Assembly: GCF_000152805.1 (NCBI RefSeq)
Contig: NZ_CH902578.1
Location: 3,707,906 to 3,771,905 of the forward strand
From: Maritimibacter alkaliphilus HTCC2654
GTDB taxonomy: Bacteria; Pseudomonadota; Alphaproteobacteria; Rhodobacterales; Rhodobacteraceae
Length of the DNA: 64,000 bases
Reading direction: 5' to 3'
The translations under genes and the position numbers were made by a program. Positions 1-8,650 of the stretch are shown in pieces (the stretch's first letter is position 1; each line of letters begins with the position of its first letter). The notes under the pieces were generated by a model, which was not told the origin of the DNA, searched no databases, and was given only the letters and a program-made list of their open reading frames with translations.

Positions 1-30
1 TGTGACCTATTGGTAGATCGAGAAAAACTA

Positions 31-3000
31 ATGCCTAAGACAAAAAAAGCCCCAGAAAGCTTGCCGAAGTGGAGAGAAGCAACTGACTTGTTGTTGGAGC
101 GGTTGGTTGACCTAGACGCCGCTGGAGCAGATGGATTTGAAGGACTGATGCGCGACATGCTGGTAGAGCTTACCGGCCTACCATTCAGTCTTGCAAAATC
201 CGGGCACCAAGGCGGATCAGATGTCAGGTCAGAGCCTTCGAATTTCTTCAATATTGGTTTGGAAGCGAAACGGTACAAGAAGGAAACTTCGCTCCCTGTG
301 GATCAGTTGAAAGCGAAAATCGTTGAAGCGGCTCACTCAGGCCAGCCAATCGACCTCTGGATACTCGCTGCGTCCCGCCCAATTTTTGTGACCGACAAAG
401 AAGCGTTGAGCCAGTTGGCTGATGATGAAGGAATTAAAGTAGTTGTCCTTGATTGGGATGATGTAGGGACCAATCCTCCCGTGTTCGCAATGGCTTTAGC
501 CTCGACCCCCAAATCTGTCGAAGCACATTTGGGAAAAGATGCCGCGCTAACCAAAGCCTTTTCTGACTTAAAAGGCTTGCCTGAATTCGATACGTTAGTA
601 GCCCAATTTCGTGGCGATCTTTGTGCGGCAGATGCCGGTTATGCATCAGCGTCGCGAGCGGTCAAGAAATGGCTTTTGGATTCGCAAGAATCGAACCGTA
701 CTGCGTTGGCTAGGCTGAAAGGCCACCATGATTTGCTAAGTTCGTCCACAAGACTGGTGGAGCGTTCAGAACTGCATTCCTCGATCAATGGCTGGTGGAC
801 GAGCGATGATCCCTCGCTTGTTCTACTAGGTGATGAAGGAACAGGGAAAAGTTGGGCTGCTTTGTCATGGTGGCAAAAGATTGCTCAAGGCGAAAGCACT
901 CCGTTGACGATTTATCTACCTGCCAAGGACGTGGTGGGAAGCGACCCAATCGAGAGTATCGCGGTCTACTTAGCTAAAGTAACGGGTTTAAGGGATGCCG
1001 CCTTTTGGAGGCGGCGGCTTGCCCTATGGGATAGGACCGCAAAGCCGCTTCCAATATTGCTCATTTTAGATGGTCTGAACCAGAACTGGGGCAAGCGGGA
1101 CTGGTCTGAGTTCATTCAGCCGATGTTAGATGACAGCTTTCGTGGCCGTTTTCGAGTGCTGATGACGTGTTGGCCCGATTGGTGGGCATCCATTGGCGCA
1201 CTCAAGAACCTAAGACCAGAAGTGAAATCACAAAAAGTCGTTAATTTCACCGACCCAGAGCTAAACCAAATCCTAGAGCTGCACAGCCTTGCCAGAAGCG
1301 ATTTCAGTGCTGAGCTGATCAACCTAATGAGGGTGCCCCGGCTGTTCACTCTTGCTCTGAAGCATAGAGCGGAGCTTACAAAAAGCGGCGATATCACCGC
1401 CGAACGACTTGCGTATGAAGATTGGAAACACCGTTTGAGCCTCGGGTCGGCCCGCATTGATTGGTCTGACGAAGAGTTTCGAAGCTTCATAGCGGAACTA
1501 GGGAGCGAGTTCGGGGCAAACTTTGAAACGACCTCTTTGTCGACCAAAGAACTGGTCGATCGACTTGGTCGGGAGAGCGGTGCTGAAGCTGCCGATCTGA
1601 GGGCGACCATCCAAGACCTGGTGGCGGGTCGTTGGTTGGAGCCTTCAGGCACTCCTCATCGGTATCGCGTAAACAAGGAAATGGCTCCGTTTGTCCTCGG
1701 CATAGCGCTCGCGTCTCAACTCAGAGCTGTGGATGGGTTTGAAAACGCGAATGCTCATCTAGCAGAATTCGTTGATCCTTATCGTGGTCAAAGCCTTGGG
1801 GCTGCAGTTATTCGCGCGGCAGCAACGGCAGCTTTGCTTGACCCAAGTGTTGGAGCTGATGCGCGAAAAGCGCTTCTCCTTCGATGGCTTCACGAGCAGA
1901 ACTTCGGGCTAAGCGACTTTAACGCTTGGTGGAGACTCATCGGCACTGACACTGAATTATTTTGCTCTTTGGTCGAAGATCAATGGCTCCACCCTGACAG
2001 GCGAGGGAGTGTTTCTGAGGACGAGGTGTTTATTAAAGGGTTTGCGAACGCTTACGAATTCCAAGCTGTGGCCCCTAGCATTCAAAATGCGATCACGAAG
2101 TGGCTAGGTTGGGTTTGGCCCGACCCAGATGAAGGACAGTTCATCGGCCGCATCGACCCAAATTCGGCTCGCTCCAAGGGAAACAGGGCCAAGGTTTTAC
2201 AGGGCATTGAGCACTGGGCAGGTCAGACTGACAAGTCAGATTGGCCCCAAGTAACCTACTTTGCAGAGGGGAATGTGAGTTGGCTGAGCCATCGTGTCTT
2301 TGGCATCTTGTCTTTTATCCCTCGGGCACCTCTTGTCAGGGCTTTTGAGGCTTGGGCCATTAGTCGCTCCATTCTCGGCAGGCAGCGTCACTTTGAGGAA
2401 TTGGCTTGGGTTCTGCGCTTGAACCCCCAAGATGAAGTCGAAGCGCGAAGTATGCTCTTGGATGTAGTTGATCGCCTTCTGGCCCGGTCAAACGAAGGCA
2501 CAGATAGGGCGGCAGTATGGTTGCTGGAAGCCTTGGGGGATCGAGGCTGCTTGGAGCGTGCAGCGAGAATCGAGGGTCGTCTTTCGGGTGTAGACCATCC
2601 AGCGGCGATCAGTCTCCAAGCAGAAAACAGTATCTCACCATTGGACCCTACCTCGGCTCCTGATGCACCACGTGAAGGCGTCCCCAAGGGAAATGAGCTG
2701 TGGCAATTCTCCAAATCTCACAGTTCCGCAGATCACAAGTTTGAACGTGCAGAACCTATCTTGTGTCGGGTAGACCCTAAGAGAATTCGTGAAACCTTCG
2801 TAGATGCGGTCAAGAGCGCCGAGACGAGAACAGACGAACAACTGAGTGGATTGGTAGCACGTGTTCGCAAGGTCGTCATCCTGCTCAGCAAGGAAGAAAG
2901 ACTGGAGCTGGCGGGCGTTCTTAGAAATCGAGCAGAAAATACGACTGAGGCCTCAGCTATATCTTCGGAATGTAAACGTGCCGCTGGGATACTAGAGATG

Positions 3001-4413
3001 TGGGGCGAAACCGCGCTGCAGCAGTTCGCGCACTTGAAATCGGTTGGTTTCGAACCGGAAACACTGGAGGGCATACTAGAAGCACTGACGCCGATGCTGC
3101 CCGACGAGGCTTCGGACATCAGAGCCCTACTGCCAGAGGCTGGCGGTGAAGGAGCCAAACATGTCGTCTGTTGTTACTTGACTGAAGCTGATGCCGAGGT
3201 GGCGGCACGCGACTGGTCAGCGTTGTCCGAGTTAGTCACAAATTCAAACGAGAACATCCAAAACCGCGCGCTTCGGGTGGCTGCGCAAGGAAAATCGGAA
3301 CAAGCATTAAAGCGCTTTGCTGATAGTGGTTGGACGGTAGCAGGTGAGCAGTCACGTGAAAACCGTGCTTATGGGTCGCTGGCTCTCAGTAGTGCCGCTG
3401 ACGTGCTAAATGATCCATCCCTGTTGGATCGCGCCGATCCTGAGATTTGGGGGTGGAGGCTAAAACACGCCGAAGGAAAGGAGCTAAGTGCCAACAAGTT
3501 TCACGCATACCTACGCGAACAGGTGCTGGATATAGATAGAAAGGGGTCGCGAACTTACCCAAGCCACGCTTGGACTCACAAAGCAGCTGTGAAACTGTTA
3601 GTCGAGATGCAAGAGAAAAAGCTCTTGGATTGGTTTACACCATGGCTTGACGAACACGAAAAACTTCCCAGTTTCGCCGTGTTCGAGCCCTTTCCATTCA
3701 ACGACCTTGCATGGGCACTCATTGAAGCAGGTCTCCCAGAAGGTGAGCGCCTTTGGAAGAAGCTTGTAGAAGCAGAACGTCACGGTATCCATAAACGCTC
3801 CGATTTGGATTTCATGCCACTGTATTCACCATCGCACACCGACTTTGGCGAGTATGAGGATGCGATGGTAGAGGGGCTGATCTCGGACGGGAAAATTCGA
3901 GACTTCGCATGGCATGCGCTGAAGGCGAAGCGCTCACGATGGCTCGCCGAGTTTATAGAGGCCGATGTAAAATCAGAGTCTGCCTTTAGGCAGGCTCGTG
4001 GTTGGAAACTCCTTGGATGCACGGACAACGAGCCTGTTTTCTCCGAGCTTTGGAGGAAATTGAAGGAGCATCGCCCTCAGCTTGGCTGGCTCAAAGACGT
4101 CGCAGACACGGCAGAAGAGGAATTCAATCGAAACTGTTGGGCGAGGCATTGGTACGATACGCACATCGCTTCAAGTGATGTGCTTGGCTCGTACACGAGT
4201 TTTCAGCTGATGCGTCTTTGCATTGATGGTCGAGCACGGTTTTGGATAAAGCGATCAAAAATGGAATCTGCGCCATTGAAGAAAATTGCTTCTCCTTACT
4301 GGCAACTGAACCATGAATATTTGAACCAAATTCTCAAACAGCGAAACAAAGACGAGAAGGATAAGCTGTTCGGTCTTCCTACTATGCGCCAAACTCAAGC
4401 GCCGTGGTTCTAA
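31..4413 (+). CDS. Mrr-like nuclease / STAND (NACHT-type) NTPase, Avs-like putative antiphage protein
   Basis: Large protein of about 1460 residues. The N-terminus (about 30-160) reads as a PD-(D/E)xK restriction-endonuclease domain: a GGSD motif with Asp64, then GLEAK with Glu78 and Lys80. A P-loop NTPase follows, with Walker A GDEGTGKS at 267-274 and Walker B LLILDGLN ending near Asp347, plus a sensor-like strand LMTCWP. The remaining 1000 or so residues are helical-looking with no recognised motif, in the position where STAND proteins carry their sensor repeats. Family knowledge: such proteins oligomerise on recognising a phage protein and activate the nuclease. ATG 31 was chosen; an in-frame TTG lies at 10 and the frame is open to the window edge, so a longer N-terminus is possible. 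It sits beside a tRNA fragment in AT-rich DNA, consistent with transfer. Avs versus another bNACHT-type class cannot be settled by eye. Confidence 0.8.
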   Translation: MPKTKKAPESLPKWREATDLLLERLVDLDAAGADGFEGLMRDMLVELTGLPFSLAKSGHQGGSDVRSEPSNFFNIGLEAKRYKKETSLPVDQLKAKIVEAAHSGQPIDLWILAASRPIFVTDKEALSQLADDEGIKVVVLDWDDVGTNPPVFAMALASTPKSVEAHLGKDAALTKAFSDLKGLPEFDTLVAQFRGDLCAADAGYASASRAVKKWLLDSQESNRTALARLKGHHDLLSSSTRLVERSELHSSINGWWTSDDPSLVLLGDEGTGKSWAALSWWQKIAQGESTPLTIYLPAKDVVGSDPIESIAVYLAKVTGLRDAAFWRRRLALWDRTAKPLPILLILDGLNQNWGKRDWSEFIQPMLDDSFRGRFRVLMTCWPDWWASIGALKNLRPEVKSQKVVNFTDPELNQILELHSLARSDFSAELINLMRVPRLFTLALKHRAELTKSGDITAERLAYEDWKHRLSLGSARIDWSDEEFRSFIAELGSEFGANFETTSLSTKELVDRLGRESGAEAADLRATIQDLVAGRWLEPSGTPHRYRVNKEMAPFVLGIALASQLRAVDGFENANAHLAEFVDPYRGQSLGAAVIRAAATAALLDPSVGADARKALLLRWLHEQNFGLSDFNAWWRLIGTDTELFCSLVEDQWLHPDRRGSVSEDEVFIKGFANAYEFQAVAPSIQNAITKWLGWVWPDPDEGQFIGRIDPNSARSKGNRAKVLQGIEHWAGQTDKSDWPQVTYFAEGNVSWLSHRVFGILSFIPRAPLVRAFEAWAISRSILGRQRHFEELAWVLRLNPQDEVEARSMLLDVVDRLLARSNEGTDRAAVWLLEALGDRGCLERAARIEGRLSGVDHPAAISLQAENSISPLDPTSAPDAPREGVPKGNELWQFSKSHSSADHKFERAEPILCRVDPKRIRETFVDAVKSAETRTDEQLSGLVARVRKVVILLSKEERLELAGVLRNRAENTTEASAISSECKRAAGILEMWGETALQQFAHLKSVGFEPETLEGILEALTPMLPDEASDIRALLPEAGGEGAKHVVCCYLTEADAEVAARDWSALSELVTNSNENIQNRALRVAAQGKSEQALKRFADSGWTVAGEQSRENRAYGSLALSSAADVLNDPSLLDRADPEIWGWRLKHAEGKELSANKFHAYLREQVLDIDRKGSRTYPSHAWTHKAAVKLLVEMQEKKLLDWFTPWLDEHEKLPSFAVFEPFPFNDLAWALIEAGLPEGERLWKKLVEAERHGIHKRSDLDFMPLYSPSHTDFGEYEDAMVEGLISDGKIRDFAWHALKAKRSRWLAEFIEADVKSESAFRQARGWKLLGCTDNEPVFSELWRKLKEHRPQLGWLKDVADTAEEEFNRNCWARHWYDTHIASSDVLGSYTSFQLMRLCIDGRARFWIKRSKMESAPLKKIASPYWQLNHEYLNQILKQRNKDEKDKLFGLPTMRQTQAPWF

Positions 4414-4815
4414 CGACCAAATCGTACTACACCCGGCTTGGGTGCCACATGGGGGCATAAATGCGTGAGCTTGAATGCCGCGCGCCGAGAAGGACCGGAA
4501 CAGGTTGGAATGTTGAAGTGTTTGATCGCTAAATGTTTTTGCGACGGAATGTGATGAAGCGCTGCAGTCTGCTCAGAGACTGAGGAAAATTGAAAATCCT
4601 CGTGTCGGTGGTTAGATTCCGCCCCCGGGCACCACTTCACCAGAACGCCCCACACCTGAACCAGCCCCCGCCGCCGCTCTGGCCGTCACAGGCGGACCTC
4701 CGACGAAACCCGTTGGCCACAAGCGCCGCGCGTCGCCCGTCATTCGGCCTGAACGATTGACAAGCCCGCCGGCTTCCCCTTCCGTGGAGGGGGGACGCAA
4801 ATCGGGGGGAGCGCT
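4414..4815. other. Intergenic stretch of about 400 bases: island end, tRNA fragment, leader of the lipid operon
   Basis: The first part (to about 4588) has no convincing reading frame or repeat. The middle holds the tRNA-Phe 3' fragment (4589-4634). The rest is GC-rich non-coding DNA leading to the acyl carrier protein gene. A TTGACA hexamer lies at 4757-4762, but no good -10 box follows at normal spacing, so I do not call a promoter. A purine-rich GGGGGGA run at 4804-4810 serves as the ribosome-binding site for the GTG start at 4816. Confidence 0.6.
4589..4634 (+). other. tRNA-Phe 3' half, attR-like integration scar
   Basis: The anticodon loop reads TTGAAAA (anticodon GAA at 4592-4594). It is followed by TCCTC, a GTGTC variable loop as in tRNA-Phe, a T arm GGTGG/CCGCC and an acceptor strand CCCGGGC-A with encoded CCA at 4632-4634. 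No GCCCGGG acceptor strand or D arm lies upstream, so the molecule cannot fold as a tRNA. The T loop reads TTAGATT, with A where the invariant C56 should be, and the anticodon stem has TCCTC where TCCCC is usual. Both support a decaying copy rather than a functional gene. Confidence 0.75.
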
Positions 4816-5100
4816 GTGACGACGACATTTGACAGGGTGGCCGGGATCATCGCCGAGTGGTCAGATGTCGAGAGAGATGAAATCCGGGAGGACAGCCACC
4901 TCGTCGAGGATCTCAAGCTCGACTCGGTCGATCTTTTCGACGTCGTCTTCGCACTGGAGCGGGAATTCGACATCGAACTTCCCATCGAGAACTTCGGGGA
5001 AGAACGCGACGGGCAGGAGGCTATACAGGCGCCAGAACTGCTCATGAACGCCTTCTGCGCACGGATCGACAGGCTGGTCGCCCAGAAAGCCGAAGCCTAG
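4816..5100 (+). CDS. Acyl carrier protein (operon-specific)
   Basis: A 94-residue acidic protein with the ACP phosphopantetheine motif LDSVDLFD; Ser37 is the predicted attachment serine. It is slightly longer than housekeeping ACP (about 78 residues), with extra residues at the C-terminus. The GTG start at 4816 is supported by the GGGGGA purine run just upstream. It opens the operon that continues with two ketosynthase-type proteins and a type III PKS, so it probably carries the growing or starter acyl chain for that pathway rather than for bulk fatty-acid synthesis. No phosphopantetheinyl transferase is encoded nearby, so a cellular one would have to modify it. Confidence 0.88.
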   Translation: MTTTFDRVAGIIAEWSDVERDEIREDSHLVEDLKLDSVDLFDVVFALEREFDIELPIENFGEERDGQEAIQAPELLMNAFCARIDRLVAQKAEA

Positions 5101-5134
5101 TGGTGCATCACGGATCAACGACCGGGCGCGTGCG

Positions 5135-6244
5135 GTGACGGGGCGCGCGACCGACGTCGTGATTTCGGGTGTCGGTGTGATTTCGGCCTGTGGTGCGACG
5201 GGCGCGGCGCATCTTGCGGCCCTCGACGGCACGCGTCCAAAGCCCGACAGGGCGGCCTTCAACCCGTATTCCGTTTACCGCGCCGCGCCCTTCGACGTCG
5301 CAGAGGCGATCCCGAGCAAGAGCGACCGTCGGCAGATGGAACCGTGGCAGCATCTTGGGGTGGCGGCCGCACGACAGGCGCTGGGCGATGCCGGTCTGCT
5401 GGGCACGGCGGCGCTCGACAGCCTTTACCTGAACGTCTGTGCCAGCGGCGGTGCGCGCGAAGTCGAGGTGGATTTCGAGGTCCTCGCCGATCTGCGTGCC
5501 TCGCCCGATCCCGACGCGGATCTCGTGGCGGCGCAGGCGCGAAAACTGCGGCCCTCTTTTCTGCTGGGTCAGTTGTCCAACATGCTTGCCGGAAACCTCG
5601 CGATCATTCTCGGGGTCGGGGGTGGCGCGCGGACGTTCATGGGGGACGACATGGCCGGGGTCGATGCGATGGCGGATGCGATTGCGCGGGTCGCTCATGG
5701 CCAAAGCGACAGGATCATGGTCGGCGGCGTTCTGGATGCCGAACGTCCCGACCTGATGCTCGCACAGGCTCTGGGCGACAGACTTGCGTCGGATGCGGTG
5801 CCCTCGGTTCTCGACCCAGCGCGTCGGGGCGTGGTGCCGGGCAGCGTGGCGGCCTTCGTCGTATTGGAGCGCGCGAAGGCCGCGCAGGATCGCGGGGCAG
5901 GGCCGCTTGCCGGGGTGTCGCCTGTCAGCGTGGCGGCGGAAGGCCCGGCGCTCGAAGGCATCCTCGGTCAGGTGGCGTCCGGCCCGTCCTTCGACGCGAT
6001 CTACACCAGCGTGTCCGGTGCGCAGCCCGTGACCGCCGATGCGGTGACGGGCCTTAGGTCGGCCCATCCGGGCACGCCGGTGATCGCCACCGCTGATCTC
6101 GTCGGACATGCGGTCGAAGCCGCGTTTCCTTTCGCGGTCGCGCTTTCGGCGCTTTCGGTGCGGTCCGGTCGCGCAGGGCGCGTTCTGGCGACCACCGCCT
6201 GCGAGAGCGGGGCGGCGGCCCTTGTGGTCGAGGCGATGGCATGA
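5135..6244 (+). CDS. Ketosynthase-like protein lacking catalytic residues (chain-length-factor-like)
   Basis: A 369-residue thiolase-fold protein whose N-terminus (VVISGVGVISACG) and C-terminus align with beta-ketoacyl-ACP synthases. Where an active KS has TACSS, this protein reads ARTFMGDD, so the nucleophilic Cys is absent. The HGT histidine motif is also missing; only a VGH-type motif near the C-terminus remains. That is the pattern of KS-beta/chain-length-factor subunits, which pair with an active KS. The active partner starts at 6241 and overlaps this gene by four bases (ATGA), which suggests coupled translation of a heterodimer. GTG at 5135 is the chosen start. Confidence 0.8.
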   Translation: MTGRATDVVISGVGVISACGATGAAHLAALDGTRPKPDRAAFNPYSVYRAAPFDVAEAIPSKSDRRQMEPWQHLGVAAARQALGDAGLLGTAALDSLYLNVCASGGAREVEVDFEVLADLRASPDPDADLVAAQARKLRPSFLLGQLSNMLAGNLAIILGVGGGARTFMGDDMAGVDAMADAIARVAHGQSDRIMVGGVLDAERPDLMLAQALGDRLASDAVPSVLDPARRGVVPGSVAAFVVLERAKAAQDRGAGPLAGVSPVSVAAEGPALEGILGQVASGPSFDAIYTSVSGAQPVTADAVTGLRSAHPGTPVIATADLVGHAVEAAFPFAVALSALSVRSGRAGRVLATTACESGAAALVVEAMA

Positions 6245-7497
6245 GCGGGACCGGGTCCGTCTCCGTCACCGGGATCGGCATCGTGACCGCGCTCGGTCAG
6301 GGCGCTGCGGCGAACTGGGCGGCGATGCGCGCGGGGCAATCGGGGGCGGCGCCAGTGCAGCGTTTCCCGACCGAAGGCCTTGCCACGCGGTTCGCTGCAA
6401 CGGTCGATGCGTTCTGTGACCCCGCGCTCAGGCCGACCGAACGCACCGCCGAACTGGCCCTCATGGCCGCGAACGAGGCGCTGGCGCAGGCCGGGCAGGA
6501 GCCGGGGGCGGCGTTTCCCGGCAAGCTCATCGTGGGCATCCCGCCGATCCAGATGGAATGGTCCGACCGGATCGCGCTGGACCGGGCGACCGGGGGCCGG
6601 GCCACTGGCTATGGCGACCTGATCCGCATGGCCGGCGCGGCCAAAAACAACGGTCTTTTCGATGTCCTGCGGTTCGACGGCACGACCCGGCGGCTGGCGG
6701 CCCGCGTGAAGCCTGTCGGGCGGCCCGTGACCATCACCACGGCGTGCTCGTCCGGCGCGACGGCGATCCAGATTGGGGTCGAAGCGATCCGGCGGGGCGA
6801 GGTCGACCGGGTGCTCGCGGTCGGGGCCGATGCCTCGGTCAGCCCGGAAATGCTTCTGCGCTTCGGCCTGCTGTCGGCGTTGTCACGCCGCAACGACAGC
6901 CCCGAAACCGCGTCGCGCCCTTTCGACAAGACACGGGACGGGTTCGTGCCGGGCGAGGGGGCCGGGGCGCTCGTCCTCGAACGGGCCGAGGCCGCCCATG
7001 CCCGTGGGGCGAACGTCTTGGGGTATGTGCGCGGCGTGGGCGAACGGCTCGACGCCTATCACCGCATCCGTCAGCGCCCGGACGCAGGCCCGGTGGGGGC
7101 GGCGATGGCCGCTGCGATCGCCGATGCGGGCCTTGCGCCGCAGGACATCGGATACGTCAACGCGCACGGCACATCGACGGGCGAAAACGACCGGGTCGAA
7201 AGTGTCGGCATAGGGCAGGTCTTCGGTCCGCGCGCCCCGGACCTTCCGGTGTCGTCGCTCAAATCCATGACCGGACACATGCTCAGCGCGGCGGCGGCGG
7301 TCGAGGCGGCGGTGTCGCTGCTGATGATCGCCGAGCAGACGCTGCTTCCGACCATCAACCATGAAACGCCCGACCCGGAGATCCCGCTCGACGTCGTGCC
7401 GAACGTGGCGCGACCCGCCGATGTCACGCATGTTCTAAGCAATTCCTTCGGCTTCGGCGGGCAGAACGTCTGCCTGGTGCTTTCGGCCGAGCCGTGA
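6241..7497 (+). CDS. Beta-ketoacyl-ACP synthase (FabF-like, active KS)
   Basis: A 418-residue KAS II-type condensing enzyme that would elongate ACP-bound acyl chains by decarboxylative condensation with malonyl-ACP. The complete triad is visible: Cys169 in TACSSG, His309 in NAHGTST and His346 in KSMTGH. GFGGQN near the C-terminus is the usual glycine-rich KAS motif. It overlaps the preceding catalytically dead KS-like gene by four bases, and the two probably act as a KS/CLF-type pair with the ACP at 4816. It is not the housekeeping fabF by context, since no fabG, fabD or acpP accompanies it. Confidence 0.92.
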   Translation: MSGTGSVSVTGIGIVTALGQGAAANWAAMRAGQSGAAPVQRFPTEGLATRFAATVDAFCDPALRPTERTAELALMAANEALAQAGQEPGAAFPGKLIVGIPPIQMEWSDRIALDRATGGRATGYGDLIRMAGAAKNNGLFDVLRFDGTTRRLAARVKPVGRPVTITTACSSGATAIQIGVEAIRRGEVDRVLAVGADASVSPEMLLRFGLLSALSRRNDSPETASRPFDKTRDGFVPGEGAGALVLERAEAAHARGANVLGYVRGVGERLDAYHRIRQRPDAGPVGAAMAAAIADAGLAPQDIGYVNAHGTSTGENDRVESVGIGQVFGPRAPDLPVSSLKSMTGHMLSAAAAVEAAVSLLMIAEQTLLPTINHETPDPEIPLDVVPNVARPADVTHVLSNSFGFGGQNVCLVLSAEP

Positions 7498-7567
7498 GGC
7501 GGTCCGATACAATTGCCCGCACGCGCCGCGTGACGTGCTAGACAGAACAAAACCGATCAGGAGCGAC

Positions 7568-8650
7568 ATGCCTGCATATCTGAACGCAATCGGAACGGCG
7601 GTGCCGGCCCATGATGTCCATGCGCCGTATCTCGAAATCGCACCCTATTTCCTGACCTCCGAGACGGATCGCAAGAGCTTCGCCAAGATGGCGCGGCGTG
7701 CAGGCATCACCCATCGCTATTCGACGCTGGAGCCTGCGGACCCGTCGCGATGGACGGACCGCTACGATGCCGAGGGGTTCTACCGACCCGGCGCGTTCCC
7801 TTCGACGGGCGCGCGCATGAAGCGGTATTCGCACGAAGCCCCGGCGCTTGTCGACGGCGCCATCGCCGATCTGGCGGGGCAGGCCGGTCCCGACTGGGCC
7901 GAGGGGCTGACGCATCTGGTCATCTGCACCTGCACCGGGTTCTCGGCGCCGGGGATCGATCACCACATGGTCAACGCGCATGGCGTGCCCTCGACGGTCG
8001 AGCGCACGCTGATCGGCTTCATGGGTTGCAACGCCGCGATCAACGGCTACAAGACCGCGCGCCACATCGTGACGGCGGACCCGACCGCCAAGGTTCTTGT
8101 CCTCAACGTCGAGCTTTGCGGGCTGCACTTTCAGGAAAACGCCCCGCTTCAGACCGCGCTCATGTTCATGCTCTTCGCCGACGGGGCCGCCGCCGCGCTG
8201 GTCAGCGCCGAACCCACGGGGTTCGAACTCGAAGCGTTCCGCTCCGACATGCTGCCCGACAGCGAAGGCCACATCACGTGGGACATCGGCGACAACGGGT
8301 TCGATATGTGGCTGTCCGGCCGGGTGCCGCGCACGATTTTCAAGAACCTGCCGGGTCACTTCGAAACGCTCGCGGCGGACGCGGGCGGGCGCGACATCGA
8401 CCTGTGGGCGATCCATCCCGGCGGGCGCACGATCATCGACGCGGTCGAGGCGGCGCTGGACCTGTCCGCCGAAGACGTCGCCTATTCGCGCGGCGTGCTG
8501 AACGACTTCGGCAATATGTCCTCGGCGACGCTTCCTTTCGTTCTCAGCCGGATGCTGGCCGAGCCGCGCTCGGGCCGCACAGGGGTCGCCATCGGTTTTG
8601 GCCCCGGCGTCAGCGTCGAAAGCATGGTGTTCTCGGAGGCCGAGGGATGA
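7568..8650 (+). CDS. Type III polyketide synthase (chalcone/stilbene synthase family)
   Basis: A 360-residue homodimer-type PKS. The Cys-His-Asn triad is intact: Cys154 in GFMGCNAA, His283 in WAIHPGGR and Asn316 in GNMSSAT, the spacing expected of the family. The C-terminal GFGPG loop is also present. Bacterial members extend a CoA- or ACP-bound acyl starter with malonyl-CoA to alkylpyrones or alkylresorcinols. The start at ATG 7568 was preferred over an in-frame GTG at 7535 because AGGAG lies just upstream (7559-7563). It is followed with a four-base overlap by a methyltransferase and then a flavoprotein, the same trio of activities as in Streptomyces srsABC phenolic-lipid operons. The real product is unknown. 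Confidence 0.9.
   Translation: MPAYLNAIGTAVPAHDVHAPYLEIAPYFLTSETDRKSFAKMARRAGITHRYSTLEPADPSRWTDRYDAEGFYRPGAFPSTGARMKRYSHEAPALVDGAIADLAGQAGPDWAEGLTHLVICTCTGFSAPGIDHHMVNAHGVPSTVERTLIGFMGCNAAINGYKTARHIVTADPTAKVLVLNVELCGLHFQENAPLQTALMFMLFADGAAAALVSAEPTGFELEAFRSDMLPDSEGHITWDIGDNGFDMWLSGRVPRTIFKNLPGHFETLAADAGGRDIDLWAIHPGGRTIIDAVEAALDLSAEDVAYSRGVLNDFGNMSSATLPFVLSRMLAEPRSGRTGVAIGFGPGVSVESMVFSEAEG

Larger units (their letters stand above)
1..4634. mobile_element. Right end of a putative tRNA-Phe-integrated genomic island
   Basis: The segment is visibly AT-richer than everything after about 4640 and uses codons such as AAA, TTG and GAA far more freely. It carries a single defence-type gene and ends in a 46-base tRNA-Phe 3' fragment, the usual product of integration into a tRNA gene. 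Because the fragment points right, the intact tRNA-Phe and an integrase would be expected to the left, outside the window. No integrase or second att site is visible here, so the island call is an inference. Confidence 0.55.

Noticed and set aside
4550-4634. Intact tRNA-Phe gene
   Set aside because: No 5' acceptor strand or D arm can be found upstream of the anticodon loop, and the T loop lacks C56, so only a 3' fragment is present.
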